This document shows, piece after piece, positions 54,949 through 64,000 of a stretch of 64,000 nt of DNA. Location: the NCBI RefSeq assembly GCF_010015585.1, contig NW_022985095.1, forward strand, positions 124,001 through 188,000. Reading direction: 5' to 3'. Position 1 is the stretch's first letter. Each line of letters begins with the position of its first letter. The position numbers and the translations under genes are program-made. The notes below the pieces were generated by a model, which did no database searches, was not told the DNA's origin, and saw nothing but the letters and a program-made list of their open reading frames with translations. The stretch comes from Eremomyces bilateralis CBS 781.70 (taxonomy: Eukaryota; Ascomycota; Dothideomycetes; Eremomycetales; Eremomycetaceae).

Positions 54949-57371
54949 CTACTGGTCTAATTCCACATAGTTCGCGGGGAAGAGGCCCTTGTGGCCTCCG
55001 AACTCTCCGATCCACCAGTCGTCATCCGGGAATTCCTGGAGTCATTAGTAAATACCGTTGAACATAGGGCGTCGATACTTACCACATTAGTGATCTTCGC
55101 ACCGTCGGGGAAGCTCAGCTCGTTTTCTTCGGCGGCTTCGTAGTCATACATTGCCGTAGCAGTAGGCCCGGATTCCGTCGCAGGAGGCGCCGCAGCCGGT
55201 GGAGCCGGTGGAGCCGATGGAGCGGCGCCGGGTGCATCGTCTTCGACCAGTTCAACGTAGTTGCTCGGGAACAACCCCGTCTCCCCTTGCTCATTCTGCC
55301 CGATCCACCAATCTTCATCGACCATGTCGATGTTGCTGATCGTCGCGCCTTCGCGAAGCTCAATCTCGTTGTCTTCCGCCTTCTCGTAATCGTACTGCGC
55401 AATGGCCGTTTTGCCGCCTTGGGCCTGCGACTGCGTCGTGGGCGCATCCTGGCCAAAGGTTGACGCTGCGATGGCGTGGCTCGCGCCTCGCGCTGGATCG
55501 TCATCCTGAGCGGTGGGTTCGGCGGGAACTTCACGGGCAGCCACCGCAGCTTGAGCGACGGGCTGCACGGGAATACGCGGAGGCTCTTCTTCCTCCTCTT
55601 CCGGCTCCGGCACCGCCCCACGTCCGACGGGCATGGCGACGCGGATCGGAGAGCTAGGTCGACGGGCCATGGGCTCTTCCTCTTCCTCGGGCGACGGGGA
55701 TCGTGGTTGCGGCGGGGGAATTGGCACGTTGACCCTTTGAGTGGCCGGGATCTCTTCTGCCGCCGGCTTGGTCGATAGTTCCATCGGCGGGGGGACGGGG
55801 CGAGAAGTGGCAGGAACTCCCATGGGGGGTGCCTCTTTGAAGCGGTCACGGATCGATCCGATACCACCACTGGGCTGTTCATCCTCCGGCGCTTCCGCTC
55901 GGGAATCGGGCTGGCTAGTGTTGCTGACGGCCGACTGCCCGGTGCGGGTAGTCTGGACCGCTCCCCATTTTTTCCCCGCGTATCCGCTCTCCCATCCACC
56001 GTCGCCGCTTTTCTGGTTGGCAATGGACGGAGCCGCGCCGGGGAAGCCGGCAGAAGGAGTAGGGACAGCATCACCCCGTCCAAGAGCCTTCTTCTCGGCC
56101 CATAGCTGGGCGGGGGTCTTGCCACCCTGGTCGGCAAAGGTTCGACTGGCGATTCCCACTGGCGCCGCAGTAGGGGCTGTCTTCGGCTGGAAGCCTCCGG
56201 GCGCGGGCGCTTTGGTTCCGGCGAAGTTAGGAGCTGCTCCGAATTTGTTTGCAACTTTCGGCTTCGGCAGGCTGGTCAGCCTTTCCGATTGACTGAAGGC
56301 TGATGACCGCTCGGACAAGGATTTCGGTTGCTGATCGGCGTCACCTCCTGTTGCAGCAGGGCTCATAGCTGGAGAGGTCGACGCAGAGCCAGGACCTTGT
56401 GCTCGTGCTCGGATGGCGGCGATGTCGACTTTGCCGACCGGTTCGTACGAGCCTTTGACAACAGTAGGTCTATCGTCCCGCACGTTCCCAGATTCCTTAG
56501 CTTGTCGACGTAGCTCGGCAATATCGACTTTGCCGACTGGTTGGTATGCACCTTTGACAACGTCGCTCCGAGCTCCACTCGTATCTTCCTGTTGTCGGAA
56601 GGGCAGTTTCGTCGACTCATCTCGGCCGGAGGAGAGCGAGGCCATGTCCACCTTTGTAGGCTTGTATGCCGGCGCCACTTTCTCAAGTTGAGACCTCGTA
56701 ACCGGAGGGGCATCTTCCCCCCATCCGTCACCATCAGTCGGCCCAGAGGGTTGGGCTACCCTCGTCCGCGATCCAAGGGGGTTGAATCCACTTGAGCTTC
56801 CACCGATCTGGGTAGGAGTGAAAACTGGCTTAGAGGCAGCAGGTGGAGGAGGGGCATTCGAGGATTTGGTGGCAGGGCCACCGGAGTACTTCGAGCCCGA
56901 CGCATCCGAAACCTTTTGGATGATTGCCTCGGGGCTCAAATCCCGATCCGATCGAGCGGTGACCTGGACATGGTAGCCGTGCAATAGCTTCGATACCGCA
57001 GCCAAATGACTCGTGAAATATCCCTTCGTCCGTTCCGGGACGCCCTCGCCGCACCAGGCGATGAGGACACTCTTTGGCAAGGTGGTATTCGGGTCCTTGA
57101 CCTTAACGAATGCAAATTGGATCCGGCCATCGGAAAACTCCTCCAAAAGGTCCACCAACTCTCCTTCTCCAGTAGTTTGCACCTTCAGGACGCTCTCTTT
57201 ACCGGCGTCCTGCTGGAAGGCGCTAACAAGCGGTGCAGCAACCGAGAAAAGAGCCCACTGGCCGTAGGTGGGGGAGGCCGCGGGGCCGGCGGATGTGAGG
57301 GTTGCGTTGACGACGTTCTGGTAGCTTTTTGTGATGGATGGCCCGTTAGCCGAGAGGTTGAGAGTTGCCAT
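54949..57371 (-). CDS. ABP1: Actin-binding protein Abp1 (ADF-homology domain plus two SH3 domains)
   Basis: Two minus-strand coding exons, 57371-55083 and 55035-54949, join to 791 residues. The start MATLNLSANGPSI is preferred over an upstream in-frame ATG (57458) because ADF-H begins there. ADF-H covers about 1-135 (LLEEFSDGRIQFAFVKVKDPN, LPKSVLIAWCGEGVP). A central disordered region carries three related units on Y-x-P-x-GKVDIAxLR near 265-345. SH3 domains start near 655 (AQYDYEKAEDNEIELREGA) and 740 (AMYDYEAAEENELSF); the second is completed only by the last exon (DDDWWIGEFGGHKGLFPANY). Abp1 links Arp2/3-driven actin to endocytic patches and the hyphal-tip endocytic collar. Confidence 0.93.
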
Positions 57372-58233
57372 GATGCTAAAATGTCTGACTTGGAGAGACG
57401 GATCAGCTTCGGTAATCGATATCAGTAGTTGCTTCAAGCCGGATTCAGGGAAAGCCAAACATGAGCGGTCTGACGTACCTGTACCACAGCAAGCAGCAGC
57501 GATCCGGAAGAGATTGGCAGACTTGGGTATGTAAGAACTTCTCGAAGGTGATGGAGAGAGTATGAATTGTAGTCACACAATGGGAAGGGAGAAAAGAGTG
57601 AGGTGGCTTCGATACGTACGTACAAGGTAAAATTGAGGAGAGCAGCAATGCATGGTGACGCTGGAGACATCCGCATTCACAATCCGCTCCGAGAGGCGGA
57701 AAGCTTCGAAGTTGGGGGGGCGACAGGGGGAGAGGAGGGGGCGCAGTGTATGGTAATGTTTACTGTAAATTTATGTAATCGGTATTTCTGGTGTACTAAC
57801 ATAAGTTACACGCTGACATCAACAATAGCGTCACCCCCCCGATTTCCAGGGCCCGCGATGTGCTCTTGACCTGATTGGCTGCCCTACTTTATCCATTCGT
57901 GATATCCTCTCTCCACCTGCGACATGGACACTTATCATGGACACTTCTCATGAACAACGAGGCGATGAATGCTTTTATAGCCTGGGTTCCTGACCTGTTC
58001 AGCGTCATCTCCGTTCAAAGCGGGTTCTACCATATATGGATGACTTCTCCGTGTTTGCGTAGCCACGTATTCCTAGTGAGAGGCAGCAGCCATTTTGCCC
58101 CTTGACCATCAAACCCGTCCACATGAGCATGCAGCATTTATCCCTGGGTTAACTCCACCTCATCATGATGCCATATATATTCTCGACTCCCCTTAGAAGC
58201 CCTGGGTCAATATTTGACCCTTAGGCTAGGGCC
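57372..58233. promoter_or_regulatory. Divergent promoter region between ABP1 and the F-box gene
   Basis: About 860 bases. The ABP1 leader lies next to 57372 and may contain an intron. A short direct duplication CATGGACACTTNTCATG occurs at about 57924-57952. No other gene was supported. Confidence 0.4.
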
Positions 58234-61200
58234 ATGGAACAACTCGTGGATGGTCAGGAAACGAATCCAAATACGTTCTACGCTGCCCATCCATCCTCTG
58301 GTACTCACCGCGAATCTATGACCCCGGCCTTCGATGGCTCGAATAAACGAAAGGCTATACCGGCTAGCGAAGCTTCTAACAAGAGACTGAGAAAGTCTCC
58401 CGGTCTACATGGTGGCCTACAATGGTGCGGTGGATTGCCAGGGGAGATATGGCAGCGTGTCTTCCTACAGCTTCTGCCATTCGATCTCGGTCGCTTGTTA
58501 CGCGTTAATGGAGCATTCAATTATTGGCTCACCAATGTTGAAGCGGAATCAAAACACACCGATTCTCCTCAGCTTCCGCGCCTTGCGTCGAGCACAATAT
58601 GGGCACAATCCAGGGCAAAGCAGTCTTCAAGGATGCCCAAGCCCATTCAGCCAGCGTCGGAACAGCGAATGTGGCAGTTAATATGCGGTACAGCCTGCCA
58701 ATTCTGTGGACGACGGGATTCACGAGCCCGTTCGTCGGGGAGTCATGCTGGAGATGGAAAGGCGACAAGTGGGACACATATCGTCTGGCCATTCTTGTTG
58801 CGGTCCTGCTTAGATTGCTTGGAGGCGAGATGTGAAACTGTACGATACAAACGTCGAAGTTGTACCGTCTGCTAATTGCAATTAGGAGGACGATTTGTTC
58901 TTTTCAGAACAGTCCCATCTCCGAGCCGCTCTACCATATCTTCCCGTGGACGACGACCGCAACATATTACTATTCCGCAATATCCATGCGCAGTTGAACG
59001 CCAGCCGACCAGGAACTGTCACAAAGTGGTTCTACAAACGCGACGTCAAGAATTTGGAGGGTGAACTCGCCGAGAAGCTCAATAGCGTGGGCAAGGCTGC
59101 TACGCGGGATTGGTTTGAAGGGCTGAAACAAACTGCCCGGGAACGAATTCGCGAGTACATCGCATGGGAGACCTGGTTTCATTTCGAAGGCAATAATCTT
59201 GCAAAACAGAAGAAGCCATCGTCTCATACCTTGGAAGACGAGTTTGTCCCTCTCTCCGGCCGCTCCGTTTCCAATCCGCCAACAGATGATGCAAATCGGC
59301 CGTCGACCTTTGCGTACCCCCCTGCACATGCAACACATCCATTAGCAGACAAACCCTCCAATGGAAGAAACGATATGACCGCCAAAGAAATGCAAGAGTT
59401 GGAATGGAAACGACTGCAGGAGCCAGTGAGAGCCGAACTAGGGACCATCGCGGACAACTTTATAAGAATGAATTGGTCCAACGGCTCCCTGGTGAGCAAA
59501 GAAAACTGCTCAAAATTTGCTGCTGAAGTTCTTCTGGGCGTGCGCCGCAACTACTACCAAAATTCATCCAGCGGTGGTGGACGAGTAGGGGCAGAAATGC
59601 TGCCCGGCAAGCAAAAGTTAGTGTTGGAGAACATGAAGTGGGTGTTCGACAACAAGATCCGCCAGCATACGGATCCGCTCCGGAAGGAACTGTTCTTCTG
59701 CAGCAGTGAAGGGTGTCGGGGGACGTTCAAACAGTATGCTTTCGAAGGTGTTATCCAGCACTTTGGGGCGAGGCATACTCCCAACTTCCGTGTCGGTGGG
59801 ACGACGTTGAACTGGCAAGCCGCAGAATGGCCCGAGGACCCTCCCTTCCATCCAGACCCCAACTCCTTGAAGTCAAATCCTGCGTTTTCCGGATTCTTCC
59901 CTCAGCCGCCCGGTTCGGCGTTTGGCTACGGTGGGTATTCTCGGGCCGCTTCCATCACGCCTCATCGAGGCCAGGTTCCATTCCTTCCCCCGCAGATGAG
60001 TCCGGCCGCAGTTCCACCGGCGCAACTTTCTGGATCTCCTCAGACTGGTTATAGACTCCCAGGTGCTCCCGCCGGACAATATGGTGGATTTTCTCCGGCT
60101 CCTCCGCTCGGACAGGTGCCCCTTGGATATCCCGGACATGTATCCGGATTGCCTGGATCCGATGGCGTAGATGCGTTTACCGCAAACAATAACTCTCAGT
60201 TTCCTCTTGTTAGCGGTCCGCCAAATACTAACCCGATGCCAGGTGCAGTGCCATGGAATTCCGGGCCCAGTACATCTCAATCCATTCCTGTGTCTATTCT
60301 CGGTCCAGAACACGCCCATGACCAAATGGAGCGCGACGCAGAACATCCCTTTGTCCACCCAGAACCAGTGAGATCAGCCCAGGATTCAAGCGCAGCATAT
60401 CCTCTTCTAAGGACCGAGAATCCACCGAGTACTACTCGAGATGTTTCTGGTCATATATCCGAAAAGGCGCGCTACGCATGGGATATCATGGACAGCCCCG
60501 CTATCCCTTTGTCTGTCCGGATGTTTGTCGCTATTTATCATGCATTGTCAAGTTTGCTTACTGATGCGGCCGTTTTGGAAGTCTTGTATGATGTTGTGAA
60601 CAAGCATGGGCTGATGCATCCCTTAAAGCTGGCTGGACCTCTTTCCTGCCGAAGCTGCGTGACTGTCGGGGACCGTTCTGGTCGGCCCGCAAGTGGCCCT
60701 CATGCCGAACGTCAATTTTCCACCTTTTCTGCTCTGTTGTCGCACTTTAGGGACGAACATACCCGCCCCGGATCATATGCGAACTTCCCGGCGTGGCTGA
60801 TTGATATGATTGCATTGCCGGAAGCCGCCGTGCTGGTCTATATTCACGACCATCCAAGCATGACGGTGAGGGCTCGCAAACTCCTCCGCGAGGCTTTCCC
60901 GACGGTCTTCAAGCAACATGCTCCGGAGACACGATCACCTAGCACTACCAGTGGACTCTCCACCCTGGAACGTAAGGCACCGGTTCCTGGGCAGCGTGAT
61001 AGGACCCTGCAGCATCTTCGGGCGGAGAGTCCTCATTCGGACTCCATGCCGAAGATTAAGAGCGAAGGCTCGGCCAGTTATGCTGCGACACCATATGACA
61101 CTCCGGCATCGATCCCCGCTCGAGTTCTTCCTAGAAGGAGATCGCCCATGGACATTGAACATGGATTGCACCACGGAACGACACCTAGATCGTACCAAAT

Positions 61201-62290
61201 TCTTCCTGAGGGACAGGGCGAATGGATCCAGGACGATGGGCGCCCAGCAGACCGTTACGAGGAACCGTTATCTTCCACAGTCGATCATTATCGTGCGCGA
61301 CCGGATGCATATGAAAGGGTGCATTATGAACAAGCAGGAGCAAGGGTATTTTACCGTGATGGCGTAAGGTATGAACGAGTTCCACGGTACGAAGGAGCCA
61401 GAGTGGAAGACGACTACGACATCTTCCTTGATGATTACCCTTCCGGTCGTCCTATTGGCGCGAGATCATCCTATCGTGACAGTTATCCAGCCTCTGCCCA
61501 AGAAGGATATTTTGAACCAGGGCTGCGCGAGGTTAATGCACCAGGACACTCGGAACCAGTCTACATTACCGATCCATATGGACCAGAATTTCGTCCCAGA
61601 CAACGACTCAGCACCGGCGTGGAACCAGTGGAACCAGTGGACGACCCTTATGATCGAGATACCAGATATGCTCGTTACCGCTCTAGCCGCGAGGCCGGAC
61701 GAGCGCGCCATGCCTATCATACAGGCCAAGGACGGCGCCCACCACACATCACCGGTGGCCGACCGATACCTGCGAGACAGAAATACGTGCGATACGCTGC
61801 GCAGAGGGAGCTTTTGACCAAGGAGCCATCTCTTCCCCCTCCTGGATACCGAGCCGAGCCCCCGAGGCCGGGGGATTACCGAGAGTCGAGTACCGGCCCA
61901 CCGCGACATGCACCGGGACCTAGATATCTGCCCCACGAAGACCGACGGTCGATCGAGCCCGACCACGAGCAAGATGCGCACCCCGCCCGGCAACACATGT
62001 ATCGAGACGAGCTTCATCCCGACGAAGTGGATGCCGAGTTCGTCCGATATCGAGAACTACCCCGAGGGCCGGATACGGAGTATTACGATGACCCGCCGAG
62101 CGCTAACCGTGCGGGAGAACGCGCCCTACCGCGATATTACGATGTCGTGGAAGCGCCATACGAAGGCCCTCGGCGGAGTTCGCAGCTGGGCTCGGAACGG
62201 GAAGCCCGGCAGCAGGACGCCGTGGCGGGGCCTCAGGAGGAGCTTTTGCCGCCAGCAAGAGCTCCGGGATACGTTGAGCCGCCGAGTTGA
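58234..62290 (+). CDS. Large F-box and zinc-finger-like protein of unknown function
   Basis: Two exons, 58234-58839 and 58886-62290, join in phase 0 to 1,336 residues (intron GTACGATA...AATTAG). An F-box-like motif sits near residues 66-100 (LPGEIWQRVFLQLLPFDLGRLLRV). A conserved-looking helical part follows, about 205-290 (ASRPGTVTKWFYKRDVKNLE). Two C2H2-like sites are visible: FFCSSEGCRGTFKQYAFEG with HFGARH near 473-500, and LSCRSCVTV with LLSHFRDEH near 790-828. Between them is a Pro/Gly-rich linker; after about 880 the chain is rich in Arg, Tyr, Asp and Pro to the end. F-box proteins recruit substrates to SCF ubiquitin ligases; that role is only suggested here. I do not recognise an established family name. 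Confidence 0.8.
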
Positions 62291-62451
62291 AGCTGTGGAG
62301 ATCACTGGTAGTGGAGGATGTGGAATAGACTCTATTGTATCTCCTAGATCAGACGCTGGTGATATCTAAGCTCTGTTGAACGCTATATAAAATGCCAGTT
62401 CTTCCATAACAGTCGAAAGTATGATGCTGATGATAGCCCTGTCGCTCTCCC

Positions 62452-63267
62452 TCACTCGATAACCCCTTCTTTACGCGCAACGTCGAAAATGGCCCTGGTC
62501 ACCACCTCCACGTCCAGAGTCTTGATCGGGATTCTGTGATCGCCGTTCCACTCAATCAACGTCGTCGTCCCCGGTGCGCAGTACTTCTGCAGCAGTCTCC
62601 TATGGAGCGCGATCCCCGCGTCAGCCACCCCATGCACATGGATCGTCGGCATCTTCAACACATGCGCATCACCCTTGAGCTCCACGTCCTTCCCATCGTC
62701 GTGCTTCCCGGCCGATTGCAGTCCCTCGATCCCCCTCGTGGCCTTCGTGAGCCGCACGATCGGCCCCCGCCCTGCCATGATCACGGCGAACTTCCAATCT
62801 CCGCCGTACGGGTCTGGGATCCCCTTCGCCTTGCCCACCTGCCGGTCGAACAGCAGGCTCGCCGCGATCTTCGCGCCTTGGCTGAATCCGAGGATGCCCA
62901 CCCACGGCCCCGTGCCGCCGAGGCGGTCATCCTCCTCAATCGCCGTCTTGAGGGTGTACTCTATTTCATCCTCGGCGCTCTCGTCGTCGACGGTGGGGTG
63001 CGAGTCGAGCCAGCCGAGCCACCGGCGGAATTGGGGGCCGAAGGAGGTGTACACGGGGTGGATCCCCGGGCCCGCGCCGCAGATGAAGGGTCCGTCTGCG
63101 AAGACGAGTCGGAAATGCTGGTTGAGCGGAGGGATTAAGCAGCGGCATTGGGCGCGGAATATCTCGGCCGTGGTGCCGCCGCCGTGCAAGCAGAGAATCC
63201 GGGGGAACGACTTGGTGGATTCTGGGTTGACCCGCGGGTCTATATACGTGGTTCCGTTTTGCGCCAT
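62452..63267 (-). CDS. FSH1-family serine hydrolase
   Basis: An intronless frame of 271 residues from the ATG at 63267 (MAQNGTTYIDPRV); an in-frame ATG eight codons upstream (63291) is the alternative. The alpha/beta-hydrolase order is clear: PRILCLHGGGTTAEIF (oxyanion side), GILGFSQGAKIA with the nucleophilic serine, PTIHVHGVADAGI, and GDHRIPI with the catalytic histidine. This is the FSH1 type, which includes yeast Fsh1-3 and the thioesterase-like LovG and CtnB of fungal polyketide clusters. With no synthase nearby, a general esterase is as likely as a metabolite role. Its 3' end faces that of the F-box gene, 160 bases away. Confidence 0.87.
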   Translation of the reverse strand: MAQNGTTYIDPRVNPESTKSFPRILCLHGGGTTAEIFRAQCRCLIPPLNQHFRLVFADGPFICGAGPGIHPVYTSFGPQFRRWLGWLDSHPTVDDESAEDEIEYTLKTAIEEDDRLGGTGPWVGILGFSQGAKIAASLLFDRQVGKAKGIPDPYGGDWKFAVIMAGRGPIVRLTKATRGIEGLQSAGKHDDGKDVELKGDAHVLKMPTIHVHGVADAGIALHRRLLQKYCAPGTTTLIEWNGDHRIPIKTLDVEVVTRAIFDVARKEGVIE

Positions 63268-64000
63268 GGCCAGGGGAAGTGAAGAGTACACTTGTAGATT
63301 TGAAAAATCTAATCGGAAACTTTTCTTGAGATCGAAAAACTGATTCTATGAAGCTCAGCTTTGGTGTCCTTGAACAGCAGTCAGCGGTGCTGAAGGCTAA
63401 AAATAGTGGTGATGGTCTATCCCGATATTCTGATAGAGTCCGAGAAGTGATAGACTCAGCTTACCGACTGATGAACACAGAGACTAGGTCGCAAGAATTC
63501 TAGACACAAGGAGATGGGTTTTAAAGTGAGGAATGAGTATAAGATGGGGTGATTTCCTAGGCCAAAGATTGGAGATATTGATAAATCCGAGCCCGTCCTT
63601 CAAAGGTTGAGTGATTGAGTGGTGCAGCGGTAGTAAGCTTTCGGACTGCGACTCTTATTCTCAAAGCCCCATCCCTGAGGCTGCTAGCGACAATATATTT
63701 CTCAGGCAAGTAATGGTTGGAAACTTAGGTACTTACATTTCTCAAATATGTTAAGGCAAAACGGAATATATGGGTTCATATCTGATTGCATTCACGAGCA
63801 CCATCTAATAACACCACAAATGAAGCCTTCGCTATGGAGCACTGCACACTTCCGCCGGTCCCATCATTGCTCACCAGAAGGGAGGCTTGCCGGTATCTTT
63901 CGTCAAATTTCGGCAGGCAACTCAACGTCAACCAGATTACTTCACATTACATAGTTCATGATCTGCCGGGTCCAGAAAGCCAGGGGGTCAAAGAATCACA
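63268..64000. other. Upstream region of the FSH1-type gene to the window end
   Basis: About 730 bases. Promoter of the hydrolase; the next gene must begin beyond the window. A tRNA-like run near 63625 (GTGGTGCAGCGGTAGTAAGC) does not fold into a cloverleaf with a T-loop consensus. Confidence 0.35.

Noticed and set aside
62452-63267. FSH1-type hydrolase as the ErdH partner of erdS
   Set aside because: Located 44 kb away, and the general FSH1 features give no specific support for a sterol-aspartate substrate.
63615-63700. tRNA-like segment (GTGGTGCAGCGGTAGTAAGC)
   Set aside because: D-arm-like bases only; no TTCGA T-loop or acceptor pairing found.

Overview
The window is a 64-kb stretch of an ascomycete nuclear genome, most likely from the Eurotiales (Aspergillus/Penicillium group). 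This rests on three things: short introns of mostly 46-80 nt with GTANGT donors and CTAAC-like branch points; dense genes on both strands; and families typical of filamentous ascomycetes (Rim15 with a receiver domain, the ErdS aspartyl-tRNA synthetase/DUF2156 fusion, LaeA-like methyltransferase, questin-oxidase-like AflY family, Lcl3). The genus is an inference. I see no rRNA, tRNA, CRISPR array, retroelement or virus-like element.

Layout. 1-10 kb: a very large Rim15-type kinase, then a zinc-free MDR oxidoreductase. 10-15 kb: LSM2, alpha-tubulin and a doubtful small gene. 15-21 kb (minus strand): intronless ErdS, which makes ergosteryl-aspartate, and an AflY-like oxidase. 21-31 kb: argininosuccinate synthase, proteasome subunit RPN10, TRAPP subunit TRS23 (minus) divergent from a tandem-UBC E2-like protein, and ERG26. 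31-37 kb is the most accessory-looking part: a LaeA-like methyltransferase, a 2-kb Fot1/pogo-type DNA transposon with broken transposase and TA target duplication, and a seven-exon MDR enoyl-reductase-like gene. 37-43 kb: ALG12 (minus) divergent from YOS1, then LCL3 and TVP38. 43-64 kb: a CCCH plus SMR protein, a cysteine-rich single-pass membrane protein, a DUF2237 protein, a Gly/Ser-rich surface protein, actin-binding protein ABP1, a 1,336-residue F-box/zinc-finger protein of unknown function, and an FSH1-type serine hydrolase.

How they fit together: most genes are housekeeping and independently transcribed. Several serve the secretory pathway (TRS23, ALG12, YOS1, TVP38). Two act on sterols (ErdS, ERG26), and two on ubiquitin/proteasome function (RPN10, E2-like). 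No complete secondary-metabolite cluster is visible because no synthase gene is present. Exon models were built by hand from splice signals, frame continuity and family conservation, and most close to an exact codon count.
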